Positions 13,282 to 22,244 of a DNA stretch of 24,094 nt are shown here, piece after piece; positions within the stretch are counted from its first letter, which is position 1, and every line of letters starts with the position of its first letter. Origin of the DNA: Deltaproteobacteria bacterium (GTDB lineage Bacteria; Desulfobacterota; DSM-4660; Desulfatiglandales; HGW-15). Location of the stretch: positions 1 to 24,094 of the forward strand of contig JAFGDF010000328.1 in the NCBI GenBank assembly GCA_016932235.1, written 5' to 3'. A model generated the notes under the pieces. The model was not told the origin of the DNA and made no database searches. It saw only the letters and a list, made by a program, of their open reading frames with translations. A program made the position numbers and the translations under genes.

Positions 13282-15443
13282 AAGTGGATTATAAAAAGGC
13301 ATTGAATTCGGCGCAGCTTGAAGCGGTAATGACCATTAACGGGCCGGTCCTTGTTATTGCTGGAGCGGGAAGCGGAAAGACCAGGACCCTCGTTTACAGG
13401 GTTGCCCGCCTGGTGGAAAGCGGGGTGCAGCCGGAGAATATCCTGCTGCTGACCTTCACCAGGAAAGCTTCAGGGGAAATGCTTGAAAGGGCGGCCAGCC
13501 TGGCTGACGAGAGATGCCGATTTGTCTCGGGCGGCACCTTCCATTCGCTGGCCCATCAGGTACTGAGAAGCCATGCCGAGCTTATGGGTTTTGAGAGATC
13601 TTTTACGATTTTGGACCGGCCGGATATGGAAGAAATAATCCAGTCAATTGTCCGGGAAATCGACATTGTTAAAGCCAGCATCAGGTTTCCAAGACGCGCT
13701 ACAATTGCCTCCATCCTGAGCAAGGCCGTCAACCTTGAGCAGCCTGTGGAGGCCCTTATGCGGGATGAGTACTCCCAATTCCTGGAATATATCCCCGATG
13801 TTCAAAGGATTGAAGGTCTCTACAGGGATTATAAAAAATCCAATCAACTCATGGATTACGACGATCTGCTTATATTTTGCAGAAAGGTTCTTTCTGAAAA
13901 GGAAAACGTCCGGAAGGAGCTTGGCGACACTTACCGGTATGTAATGGTTGATGAATACCAGGATACTAACGGCATCCAGGCGGATATCGTCAGATGGCTT
14001 GCTTCCGAGCATCAGAATGTGATGGTGGTCGGAGATGATTCTCAGTCCATCTATTCCTTCAGGGGAGCAAACTACAGAAACATGTTCGATTTCCCGATAA
14101 TGTTTCCGGCGACGAAGATTATTAAACTTGAGGAAAATTACCGTTCAACCCAGCCTATCCTCACATTTACTAATTCTCTTATGGATCAGGCGCAGGAAAA
14201 ATACACCAAATGTCTTTTTACGGAAAGAACAGGCGGTATAATGCCGATGGTTGTCGATGTCAAAACCGATCCGCAGCAGGCCAGATTTATTTGCACAGCG
14301 ATATTAGAATTCGTAAACAACGGCAGATCCCTCAAAGATATTGCGATTCTTTTCCGTGCGGCCTATCACTCTTATGAACTTGAACTGGAGCTCGCGCGCC
14401 AGACCGTTCCTTTCGTAAAATACGGCGGTTTCAAATTTATGGAATCCGCCCATATCAAAGATCTTATCGCGCATATAAGAATTTTGTTCAACAGGAATGA
14501 TACTGTCAGCTGGGGGCGTGTGCTGAGACTGGTCAGCAACATAGGGCAGAAGAAAAGCCACCATATAATAAAATGGATGCAAAACTCAGGAGCGTATCCA
14601 TGGCAGGTCGGTGAATGGCCGGGAGCGGGCAAGGATAATCATGGTCTGAAAGCCCTTGGGAACCTGTTGAGGCAACTGACCGATGAAAATATCAAACCTG
14701 AAAGAGCCCTTGAACTGGCGAATAAATACTATGATCCTATCCTCAGGGAGAGATTTGATGATTTTCCAAAAAGGCAAAAAGGCCTGGAACAGCTTATAAG
14801 CATGGCCTCGCGCAAGAAAAAGCTCAGGACATTTCTTGATGAATTAATGCTGGATCCCCCGGCCTCAAATGCCGACATCAGCCCCGTAGAAGATGATGGT
14901 TACCTCACACTTTCAACGGTGCATTCCGCCAAGGGCCTGGAATGGTCAATTGTCTTTGTCATCTGGGTAATGGAAGGTTATTTTCCGTCCTCAAGATCCC
15001 TGTCCAGCCTGCAGGCGATCGAGGAAGAGCGCCGACTCATGTATGTGGCCGCGACCAGGGCGAAAGACAGGCTTATTCTCTGTTACCCGGGCCAGGAGGA
15101 GCTCCCCATCTGGCAACTTGCTGAAACAGGCTATTTGAGTGGTTTGTCGTCCTTTATCCGGTCTTTGCATCCGGATGTCATGGATCATTCATCCCTGGAT
15201 CGTCACGTTCTGAACAAAAATTCGGGCGGTTTTTCACTCCCGAAAAAACCTTCCCAGTCGAGGATCACGAAATCGGATAAGAGCCATTCCAGCGGTCTTA
15301 AACAGGGTGACAGGGTAAAACACCCTGCATTCGGGATGGGGGTCATTTCCAAATTTTTAGATAAGGAAAAAGTTGAGGTCTTATTCCGTGACGTTGGTCG
15401 TAAGTTGCTTCATCTTGAATATACAACACTTGATAAGATTTGA
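13278..15443 (+). CDS. UvrD/PcrA/Rep-type superfamily 1 DNA helicase
   Basis: ATP-dependent 3'-5' DNA helicase used in nucleotide-excision and mismatch repair or in clearing replication blocks. At 721 residues it is the usual size. Visible motifs in order: motif Q-like 'LNSAQLEAV' (9-17), Walker A GAGSGKT (29-35), Ia 'LLLTFTRKASGEM', Walker B DEYQDT from Asp225, motif III 'VVGDDSQSIYSFRGA', IV 'LEENYRSTQPIL', V 'LSTVHSAKGLEW' and VI 'EERRLMYVAATRAKDRL'. The C-terminus (about 672-720, 'GDRVKHPAFGMGVI') is the Tudor-like domain of PcrA/UvrD, which contacts RNA polymerase. ATG 13278 overlaps the preceding small gene. Whether it is the cell's main UvrD or a second paralog cannot be told here. Confidence 0.92.
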   Translation: MKVDYKKALNSAQLEAVMTINGPVLVIAGAGSGKTRTLVYRVARLVESGVQPENILLLTFTRKASGEMLERAASLADERCRFVSGGTFHSLAHQVLRSHAELMGFERSFTILDRPDMEEIIQSIVREIDIVKASIRFPRRATIASILSKAVNLEQPVEALMRDEYSQFLEYIPDVQRIEGLYRDYKKSNQLMDYDDLLIFCRKVLSEKENVRKELGDTYRYVMVDEYQDTNGIQADIVRWLASEHQNVMVVGDDSQSIYSFRGANYRNMFDFPIMFPATKIIKLEENYRSTQPILTFTNSLMDQAQEKYTKCLFTERTGGIMPMVVDVKTDPQQARFICTAILEFVNNGRSLKDIAILFRAAYHSYELELELARQTVPFVKYGGFKFMESAHIKDLIAHIRILFNRNDTVSWGRVLRLVSNIGQKKSHHIIKWMQNSGAYPWQVGEWPGAGKDNHGLKALGNLLRQLTDENIKPERALELANKYYDPILRERFDDFPKRQKGLEQLISMASRKKKLRTFLDELMLDPPASNADISPVEDDGYLTLSTVHSAKGLEWSIVFVIWVMEGYFPSSRSLSSLQAIEEERRLMYVAATRAKDRLILCYPGQEELPIWQLAETGYLSGLSSFIRSLHPDVMDHSSLDRHVLNKNSGGFSLPKKPSQSRITKSDKSHSSGLKQGDRVKHPAFGMGVISKFLDKEKVEVLFRDVGRKLLHLEYTTLDKI

Positions 15444-15449
15444 TAACAA

Positions 15450-16760
15450 ATGAACTTTCAGAAGGAAAAAAACAAATCCTCCTATAGGAATGAGGTCGAA
15501 TACCTGTACGGTCTTCAGAAATACGGCATCAAATTCGGGCTTTCCAAGACCTCATCTCTCCTGAGGGCCTTCGGAAACCCGCATCATGGTAAATTATATA
15601 TCCATATAGCAGGGACAAACGGAAAAGGATCCGTGGCTGCCATGCTCGAATCGATCCTGATCAAGTCGGGGTTAAAGGTAGGATTTTACTGTTCGCCGCA
15701 CCTGGTGCGTTTTACGGAGCGATTCCGCATTAATATGGGGGAGATACCGCAGGACAAAGCCGTCGAGATAATCAGGGAACTGAGGGAGGTTATTAATAGT
15801 AAAGAGCCGCCCACCTTTTTTGAAATGACTACGGCAATGGCATTGATATATTTTGCCCGTGAAATGACCGATATCGCCATCATGGAAGTCGGGATGGGCG
15901 GCCGGCTCGATGCGACGAATGTGGTAGATCCTCTAGTATCGGTCATCACCAGTATAGGACTGGATCATCAGTCTTTTCTGGGATCAAGTCTGATAGAAAT
16001 AGCGGGTGAGAAGGCAGGGATCATTAAAGGAGGGACTGATGTTGCCACCTCCGTGACGAAACCTTCAATCGTCAGACTGTATGAAGATATATGCAGGCGG
16101 GAAAATGCCCCTTTATGGCGGGTTGGAAAAGATACCCGTTACAGGAAGACCGGATCGGGATTAAACTATTATGGACTGAATCGCCGCATAAAGGGACTCG
16201 GGCTCGGATTTAAGGGCGCATATCAGAACCGTAACGCCGCCCTGGCTATAACGGTCATTGAACTCCTCGAAAAAAAAGGCTTTAAGATAACCCTTGAAAA
16301 TATCATCGAAGGCATGCGGGACGTGTCCTGGCCGGGAAGGCTTCAGGTGGTCTTAAAAAATCCCCTGCTGATACTCGATGGAGCTCATAATCCGGACGCC
16401 ATAAGAAAGCTGGCTGAGGCCATAACTTCAGAATTTCAATACAGAAGACTTATTCTGGTCCTGGGTGTCATGAAAGACAAGGATATCAGAGGGATACTTG
16501 ACAGGGCCGTACCCATAGCTGATTACGTTATCTATACCGCTCCGGATTATTACAGGTCAGCCGACCCTGAAATCCTGATGAAAAAATCCGCACCCCTGAA
16601 AAAACCTGGAGAAACAGTTCCAGCGGTAAAAAAAGCGATCGAACGGGCAAAGGCAATTGCCGGAAGAGAAGATTTAATACTGGTCACAGGCTCTCTTTTT
16701 ACTGTCGGTGAAGCCCTTAGCTGTATTGATCCGCATAAGTATATGCCGGATGGATTTTAA
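15450..16760 (+). CDS. folC: Bifunctional dihydrofolate / folylpolyglutamate synthase
   Basis: Adds glutamate to dihydropteroate and then to reduced folates, using ATP, in the cytoplasm. 436 residues, a normal length. The Mur-ligase-type P-loop GTNGKGS is at residues 55-61. 'ATNVVDPLVSVITSIGLDHQ' follows with the catalytic His region, then the omega-loop-like 'GEKAGIIKGG'. 'ILDGAHNPDAI' near residue 308 is the signature of the glutamate-ligase C-domain. It starts 6 bases after the helicase stop without a visible ribosome binding site, so translation may depend on the upstream ribosomes. Its usual partner accD is not next to it here; lptD follows instead. Confidence 0.93.
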   Translation: MNFQKEKNKSSYRNEVEYLYGLQKYGIKFGLSKTSSLLRAFGNPHHGKLYIHIAGTNGKGSVAAMLESILIKSGLKVGFYCSPHLVRFTERFRINMGEIPQDKAVEIIRELREVINSKEPPTFFEMTTAMALIYFAREMTDIAIMEVGMGGRLDATNVVDPLVSVITSIGLDHQSFLGSSLIEIAGEKAGIIKGGTDVATSVTKPSIVRLYEDICRRENAPLWRVGKDTRYRKTGSGLNYYGLNRRIKGLGLGFKGAYQNRNAALAITVIELLEKKGFKITLENIIEGMRDVSWPGRLQVVLKNPLLILDGAHNPDAIRKLAEAITSEFQYRRLILVLGVMKDKDIRGILDRAVPIADYVIYTAPDYYRSADPEILMKKSAPLKKPGETVPAVKKAIERAKAIAGREDLILVTGSLFTVGEALSCIDPHKYMPDGF

Positions 16761-16791
16761 TCAAGAAAGGAGAAAAATTATTTATCCGTCA

Positions 16792-18981
16792 ATGAAGGTA
16801 AGCATTTCTCTCCTGCTTGCCGTGTTTATTATGCTGACTGTATCCAATGTTTGCGGTTCCTGCGCCGAAAAGGACGGGTCCGCTGAAAACCGGCAGAACG
16901 GAAATCCTCCATGGCAGATCACGGCCATGAGCCTCAGCTATAGAGAGAAGGATTCCGTCTATGTCGCTAAAGGCGATGTAATCATCACGAGAGAGAATCA
17001 GTCACTCTTTGCGGATGAAGCGATATACAGCCGGGAAAGCGGCATGGTAAATGTCAACGGCAATGTCCGTTTTGAATCGGATGGGGATTTTTTAACAGGC
17101 GACAGCGGTATCTTTAATCTTAACGATCAGACCGGTAAAATCGACAACGGAGAGATCTTTATATCAAAAAATCATTACTATATAAGTGGTGATGTTATGG
17201 AAAAACTATCAGGAGACAGTTACCTGGTTAAAAACTGTCGCATCACCACTTGCGACGGCGAAAAACCCGCATGGAGCATTACCGGGTCGGAGGTCAAGGT
17301 CACGGTCGAAGGATATGGAAAAGTGAAAAACGCCGCGTTTCGTATCCGTGAAACGCCTGTTATATTTGTGCCATACATGATATTCCCTGTAAAAACGGAA
17401 CGCCAGACAGGCTTTCTTCCTCCCGGATTCGGTTATTCCGACCGGAATGGCTTGGACCTGGAGATCCCTTTCTTCTGGGCCATGTCCGACCGTACAGACA
17501 TGACGTTTTACGAAAGGATAATGTCTCAACGAGGCATCATGCAGGGTCTTGAATTTCGATACAAATTGGACGGCAATTCGGAAGGGATATTCATGTTGGA
17601 TATCCTTTCGGATAATGTTGAAAACAAGGATATCAGCAACCCCTATGATGCTGAAATAAGCCCCTTTGAACGCTCGAACAAAACAAGATACTGGTTCAGA
17701 GGCAAGGCTGATCAGGCTTTCCCCCGCGGATTAACGGCGCGTCTCGACGCCGATTACGTAAGCGATCAGGATTATCTACACGAATTTCAGGGCGGCTTGC
17801 ATCGGTTCAGCTCCAGACCTGATCTGGGTACTGAAGCAGGCCGACCGCTGGAAGAAACATCCTCCCCGACAAGAAGATCAGCGATAAGAATAAGCTGCGA
17901 TGACGAGGCTTACAGTTTTCAGGCCCTTACGGCCTACTACCAGCGCCCTGAAGATCCCGCCCATGACAGTACCCCGCAGCCTCTTGCCGGATTGGATTTT
18001 TCCTTTTTACCTTCACCCATAGGAACCTTGCCTGTTTTTCTCTCCCTTAACACTGATTATAACTATATATGGAGGGATTTTGGTCAAAAGGGACACAGAA
18101 TGTCCATTACGCCTGAGTTATCCCACCCTACATGGATTGGGCGCTATTTAGAGTTTGAACCGTCTGCCAGTTTTACAAAGAATATGCAATGGCTTGAAGA
18201 TAACATGGAGACAGATCGGCAATCCAGGGACTCTTATCAATTTCAAGCCAGGTTCACCAGCGCCATGGAAAGGATATTCGATTTTTCCTGGAAGGACCTC
18301 ACAAAATTGAAGCATAAATTTTCACCATCCCTGGCTTATCGGTACAGTGTTCCCGGGAAAGAAGAAAAATTAAAACCCTGGTTCGAGCCGATAGATGCCG
18401 ACGGTAAAATAAATATGATAACGTTGTCCCTTGATAATTACATCGACGCAAAAAAAGAAAGCGCAAACGGAACTATCTCCTATCGTCAATTCGGCAGTTT
18501 CAGAATGATCCAGGGCTTTGACATCGATGAGAACAGCCGTAAAGAGGTATCCCGGGTCAAAAAAGAACCATTTGAACCCTTGACCGGCATTCTCTCCTTT
18601 TCCCCTTTTCCTCAATTTGACATAGAGACCGAAGTTCGATGGGACCATTATGACAAAGAATTTTCCTACACTGACCTATCTCTTGAGTTAGCGGTTGGGA
18701 GGAAAGGTGGAAGAAAAGACAAATTTTCTCTTGATTATGAATATAATAAAGAAGGCGACAAGAACCTGAACTACAGTATGAATATTAATCTCTCCCACGG
18801 ATACTCTATGGGCGCTTCACTGGTCAGGGACCTGAACCTGGACTACAATCTAAATCAAAGCTACTGGATCGAATATCTTTCTCAATGCTGGGGAGTGAGG
18901 CTGACTGCGGGAGAACTGGATGATGTCTCAAGCATTATGTTGAGTTTTCGGCTGATCGGGCTGGGAGATTCGGATATATGA
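16792..18981 (+). CDS. lptD: LPS-assembly protein LptD
   Basis: Outer-membrane barrel that, with the lipoprotein LptE, inserts lipopolysaccharide into the outer leaflet. From ATG 16792 the protein is 729 residues. It starts with a good signal peptide (MKVSISLLLAVFIMLTV, cleavage near GSCA/EKDG). An OstA/LptA-like jellyroll with repeated 'VYVAKGDVIITRENQSLFADEA' and 'GDFLTGDSG' units follows (shown in pieces), then the family signature 'NCRITTCDGEKPAW', and a long beta-barrel ending 'SIMLSFRLIGLG'. The conserved Cys pair in NCRITTC is present; only one Cys (QCWGV) remains near the end, versus two in E. coli. Start choice: AAGGAG (16767-16772) is 19 bases from ATG 16792 but 7 from an in-frame ATT at 16780; ATG 16750, overlapping folC, is a further option. 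Confidence 0.92.
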   Translation: MKVSISLLLAVFIMLTVSNVCGSCAEKDGSAENRQNGNPPWQITAMSLSYREKDSVYVAKGDVIITRENQSLFADEAIYSRESGMVNVNGNVRFESDGDFLTGDSGIFNLNDQTGKIDNGEIFISKNHYYISGDVMEKLSGDSYLVKNCRITTCDGEKPAWSITGSEVKVTVEGYGKVKNAAFRIRETPVIFVPYMIFPVKTERQTGFLPPGFGYSDRNGLDLEIPFFWAMSDRTDMTFYERIMSQRGIMQGLEFRYKLDGNSEGIFMLDILSDNVENKDISNPYDAEISPFERSNKTRYWFRGKADQAFPRGLTARLDADYVSDQDYLHEFQGGLHRFSSRPDLGTEAGRPLEETSSPTRRSAIRISCDDEAYSFQALTAYYQRPEDPAHDSTPQPLAGLDFSFLPSPIGTLPVFLSLNTDYNYIWRDFGQKGHRMSITPELSHPTWIGRYLEFEPSASFTKNMQWLEDNMETDRQSRDSYQFQARFTSAMERIFDFSWKDLTKLKHKFSPSLAYRYSVPGKEEKLKPWFEPIDADGKINMITLSLDNYIDAKKESANGTISYRQFGSFRMIQGFDIDENSRKEVSRVKKEPFEPLTGILSFSPFPQFDIETEVRWDHYDKEFSYTDLSLELAVGRKGGRKDKFSLDYEYNKEGDKNLNYSMNINLSHGYSMGASLVRDLNLDYNLNQSYWIEYLSQCWGVRLTAGELDDVSSIMLSFRLIGLGDSDI

Positions 18982-19072
18982 TCTATCACTCTCGCCCAAG
19001 AACAAATCTTGTCTAGAAAAGGTTTTGCAACTTAATTTTTTAATCTTCAATATCCTTTCATGATAATGGCAT

Positions 19073-19891
19073 CTATCGGATATAAATTATCAATAACCCC
19101 GCCGCCCAGCAGTAAGGTGCAAAATAACTGATATTGCCTTTTCGAATCAGGCCCATAAGAATCTTAAGGGCGGCCAGGCCGACGGCAACTGAAGAGATAA
19201 ATCCTGCCAGCAAAGGCAGAATGCCTATCATTCTCAGGCTTTCTGAGTTTATCTGAAGAATCACCGCGCCAATAATGGCCGGGATAGAAAGCAGGAAAGA
19301 GAACCTTGCAGCCGCTTCCCTGTCCATCCCTAAAAGCATGCCGCACACAATAGTGGCGCCAGATCTTGATATCCCCGGGATAATGGCAAGGCCCTGAGCA
19401 AATCCCACCGCCAGGGCGGTAATGAGGCCCGCATTTTTTCGGTTGCAGTAGCCGTCCGAAAGAAACCATGTTGTCGCCAGAATCAGCCCCGTGACAAGAA
19501 GCATGGCGCCCACAAGGGGAACGGAATCGAACATTGATTCAAGCCGTGATTTAAAGAAAATGCCAATAAACCCTGTCGGTATTGTCCCCGCAAGAATCCA
19601 CAGGGCCAGCGATAGGTCAGGATCATCCGCGATTGTCCCCGGTGATTTTTGATTTCTGATGACCTCAGTGGTGAAAGACTGCATCCTTCCCATGATCTTT
19701 TTCAAATCGTTCCTGAAATATAAGCATACGGCAATGAGGGTCCCCAGATGCAAAGAAGCGTCAAGAAACAGAGCGGGTTCCTTAAAACCCAATAGATTCT
19801 GAAAAAGCACAAGATGCCCCGAACTGCTGATAGGAAGAAACTCCGTCAAACCCTGGATAATTCCCAAAAATATGCTGGAGACAATGTCCAT
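19073..19891 (-). CDS. uppP: Undecaprenyl-diphosphatase (UppP/BacA)
   Basis: Integral membrane enzyme that removes a phosphate from undecaprenyl diphosphate at the outer face of the inner membrane, recycling the lipid carrier for peptidoglycan and O-antigen; overexpression gives bacitracin resistance. From ATG 19891 it is 272 residues, matching E. coli BacA (273). The two signature loops are visible: 'QGLTEFLPISSSGHL' (residues 13-27) and 'IPGISRSGATIVCGMLLG' (about 172-189, with Arg of SRSGAT). Several hydrophobic helices follow. A longer frame from 19945 overlaps the previous gene, but GAGAGGG upstream of 19891 and family length favour the shorter form. It starts 10 bases after the glcD-like stop, at the end of the dnaX operon. 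Confidence 0.93.
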   Translation of the reverse strand: MDIVSSIFLGIIQGLTEFLPISSSGHLVLFQNLLGFKEPALFLDASLHLGTLIAVCLYFRNDLKKIMGRMQSFTTEVIRNQKSPGTIADDPDLSLALWILAGTIPTGFIGIFFKSRLESMFDSVPLVGAMLLVTGLILATTWFLSDGYCNRKNAGLITALAVGFAQGLAIIPGISRSGATIVCGMLLGMDREAAARFSFLLSIPAIIGAVILQINSESLRMIGILPLLAGFISSVAVGLAALKILMGLIRKGNISYFAPYCWAAGLLIIYIR

Positions 19892-19901
19892 TAAATCCCT
19901 C

Positions 19902-21278
19902 TCATAGCGACATCTTGCCCGGATTAAGTATACCGTTGGGATCAAACGCCTTTTTTAACCGAACCATCAGATCCAGAGCCGGCCTGGAGAGTTCCAGCTC
20001 CATATAAGGGGCCTTTGTAATGCCTACGCCATGCTCTCCCGTGATTGTGCCACCCATCTCCACAACTTTTAAAAACAGCTCCCTGATCACTTTCTGTGCC
20101 CTGTTCATTTCATCGGGGTTTTCTTTATTCAGCATTATGTTTACATGAAGATTCCCGTCTCCCGCGTGCCCGAATGAAGGGATAGCGAGTCCGTTTCTTG
20201 CGCCCAGTTCTTCTAGAAAAGAGACCAGTTCGGCAAGACGGCTTCGCGGCACGACCACATCCTCGCTTATCTTGTCAGGACCCAGCCTCATTAATGATGG
20301 AGATGCGTTTCTCCTTGCCAGCCAGAGATTTTCCGCCTCATCCTCGTTCGAAGCAGTCCTGAATTCTATAGCTCCTCTGGCTTTAGAGATATCCCTTATC
20401 TTCTCCATCTCTCTTTTTATGATGAAAGGATCACCGTCAACTTCGATAAGGAGCATGGAACCGGCCTCATCGGGAATATCTACACCCATCTCTTCACGGA
20501 CACATTCAATACACTGCCTGTCGAGAAACTCAAGCGCGGCTGGCACCACCTTTTCACGAATGATGTGAGATACCGTATTCACTGCAGCGGGAAGATCTCG
20601 AAAGAAGGCGGTCATGGTTTTTTTGGATTTAGGTTTCGGGATAAGTCGAAGTGTAATCGATGTGATCACGGCCAAAGTCCCTTCAGAACCTATTATAAGG
20701 CGGGTTAGATCATACCCCGCGACACCCTTGGCGGTTTCAACTCCTGTCCTGATTATTTCCCCGGTCGGAAGGACAACGGTTAATCCCAAGATATAATCTC
20801 TGGTTACTCCGTATTTCACGGCCCTTAAACCGCCGGCGCATTCAGCCACGTTCCCTCCTATCGTGGATATTTCCGCGCTCGCGGGGTCAGGAGGATAGAA
20901 AAGATCGAGCCTGGCCACTTCTTTCTGAAAATGAGCGGTGATTACTCCTGGTTCCAGTTTGGCAATGAGATTATCCTGATCGATCGAAATTATACGATCA
21001 AAACGATCCATTACCATAACAAGCCCTTTCATTACCGGCAAAGCCCCACCGCTCATACCGCTACCGGCGCCTCTGGGGATTACCGGAAAGTGCTCCCTGT
21101 TCGCCAAAATCAATATCTTCGATATCTCTTCGCTGTTTCCCGGAAAGACTACTGCCTCAGGCATAAATTCGAGCTTTGTCCCGTCACTGGCATATTCTTT
21201 CAAACCATCATGCCCGGTTTCAAGATTCTCCGACCCGACTATATCCGCTATCTCATTAAGTATATTGGGGGGGATCAT
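19902..21278 (-). CDS. FAD-linked oxidase, GlcD / D-lactate dehydrogenase type
   Basis: A 458-residue FAD enzyme of the GlcD/DLD family that oxidises 2-hydroxy acids such as glycolate or D-lactate. The N-terminal PCMH-type FAD domain has 'FPGNSEEISKILILANRE' and the phosphate loop 'PRGAGSGMSGGALP' (68-81). It continues with 'YPPDPASAEISTIGGNVAECAGG' (shown for orientation) and 'GYDLTRLIIGSEGTLAVIT'. The C-terminal domain shows 'SFGHAGDGNLHVN' and 'GEHGVGITK', then 'FDPNGILNPGKM', all characteristic. No GlcE or iron-sulfur GlcF gene is next to it, so its electron acceptor is not evident. ATG 21278 overlaps the recR stop (ATGA) and has no Shine-Dalgarno, so it depends on coupling. Glycolate versus lactate cannot be decided from sequence. 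Confidence 0.85.
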   Translation of the reverse strand: MIPPNILNEIADIVGSENLETGHDGLKEYASDGTKLEFMPEAVVFPGNSEEISKILILANREHFPVIPRGAGSGMSGGALPVMKGLVMVMDRFDRIISIDQDNLIAKLEPGVITAHFQKEVARLDLFYPPDPASAEISTIGGNVAECAGGLRAVKYGVTRDYILGLTVVLPTGEIIRTGVETAKGVAGYDLTRLIIGSEGTLAVITSITLRLIPKPKSKKTMTAFFRDLPAAVNTVSHIIREKVVPAALEFLDRQCIECVREEMGVDIPDEAGSMLLIEVDGDPFIIKREMEKIRDISKARGAIEFRTASNEDEAENLWLARRNASPSLMRLGPDKISEDVVVPRSRLAELVSFLEELGARNGLAIPSFGHAGDGNLHVNIMLNKENPDEMNRAQKVIRELFLKVVEMGGTITGEHGVGITKAPYMELELSRPALDLMVRLKKAFDPNGILNPGKMSL

Positions 21279-21880
21279 GATGATAATTGTATCCGGCAGT
21301 TAAAGGAATGACGCAGGGTCATGCAGTCCATGTATTTCAGGTCTCCTCCCATGGGAACCCCCAGGGCTATCCTGGTAACCTTCAGGCCCCTGCCTGCAAG
21401 TATATCCACAAGAAAAGATGCGGTTGCTTCACCCTGGGTGCTGGGATTAGTTGCAAGGATTACTTCTTTAATATCTTCCTTGTCAATCCTGGAAAGAAGC
21501 TCTCCGATCTTTAAATCCTCAGGCCCGATCCCGTCAAGAGGGGAAAGCACGCCATGAAGGATATGGTAGCGGCCTTTGAAGCTTCCTGATTCTTCAATGG
21601 CCATCTGATCGCCGGGACTTTCAACAATGCACAGCACGCCGGTAGCGCGATCTTTGTCACTGCATATTGCGCATACTTCAGAATCGCTTAAGTTAAAGCA
21701 GTTGGAACAGAATTTTATCTTATCCTTGACCTCCAGCAAGCTTCTGGCGAGGCTTTCGGCCAGATCCTTATCGCTCTTTAAAATATAAAGAGCCAGCCTG
21801 GTAGCGGATTTCTTTCCGATCCCCGGCAGCCTTGAAAATCGTTCAATAAGCTTTTCCAATGATGGAGGATAAATTTCCAT
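21275..21880 (-). CDS. recR: Recombination mediator protein RecR
   Basis: Works with RecF/RecO to load RecA on gapped DNA. 201 residues, a normal length. The N-terminal helix-hairpin-helix 'FSRLPGIGKKSATRLALYIL' (15-34) is followed by the zinc finger with Cys58, Cys61, Cys70 and Cys73. A Toprim domain follows, with 'LCIVESPGDQMAIEESG' and 'VILATNPSTQGEATASFL'. The end 'LGVPMGGDLKYMDCMTLRHSF' fits the family's Walker-B-like tail ('GGELEYADEVTL' in most). ATG 21880 is 16 bases after the ybaB stop; no clear ribosome binding site precedes it. The conserved dnaX-ybaB-recR order is kept. Confidence 0.95.
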   Translation of the reverse strand: MEIYPPSLEKLIERFSRLPGIGKKSATRLALYILKSDKDLAESLARSLLEVKDKIKFCSNCFNLSDSEVCAICSDKDRATGVLCIVESPGDQMAIEESGSFKGRYHILHGVLSPLDGIGPEDLKIGELLSRIDKEDIKEVILATNPSTQGEATASFLVDILAGRGLKVTRIALGVPMGGDLKYMDCMTLRHSFNCRIQLSS

Positions 21881-21896
21881 TGCACTATCAGAAATA

Positions 21897-22229
21897 TTAT
21901 AACGAGAGTCCTGGAATATTCGGCAGGTTAAGCCCTCCGGTCAGCTTCCCCATCTCCTCATTAACCATCTCTTTTGCCTTCGATAATCCGTCATTTACCG
22001 CCGCCATAATGAGATCCTGCAGCATTTCAACATCCTCAGGATCTATAACTTCCGGATCTATTCTTATGGAAAGTATTTCCTGCTGCCCGTTAACAACGAC
22101 CGTGACCATTCCTCCGCCTGAAGATGCCTCAATAGTCCGTTGTCCCAGTTCTTCCTGAAGCTTATTGATCTTGTTTTGAAACTGCTGGGCCTGCTTCATC
22201 AGTTTTCCCATATCGGGAATTCCCTTCAT
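21897..22229 (-). CDS. ybaB: YbaB/EbfC family nucleoid-associated protein
   Basis: Small DNA-binding dimer that coats and compacts DNA; in E. coli and Borrelia (EbfC) it binds with little sequence specificity. 110 residues, typical. Starts 'MGKLMKQAQQFQNKINKLQEEL' after a short lead, has the characteristic 'SSGGGMVTVVVNGQQEILSI', and the C-terminal 'LQDLIMAAVNDGLSKA'. A strong AAAGGAGG lies 7 bases before ATG 22229 on the minus strand. The gap to the dnaX stop is 15 bases, so the two are surely co-transcribed. Confidence 0.95.
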   Translation of the reverse strand: MKGIPDMGKLMKQAQQFQNKINKLQEELGQRTIEASSGGGMVTVVVNGQQEILSIRIDPEVIDPEDVEMLQDLIMAAVNDGLSKAKEMVNEEMGKLTGGLNLPNIPGLSL

Positions 22230-22244
22230 ATCCTGCCTCCTTTA

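Noticed and set aside
18982..19072. Terminator between lptD and uppP
   Set aside because: Only a 5-bp stem (caaga/tcttg) near 18998-19012 and scattered T runs; too weak to call.
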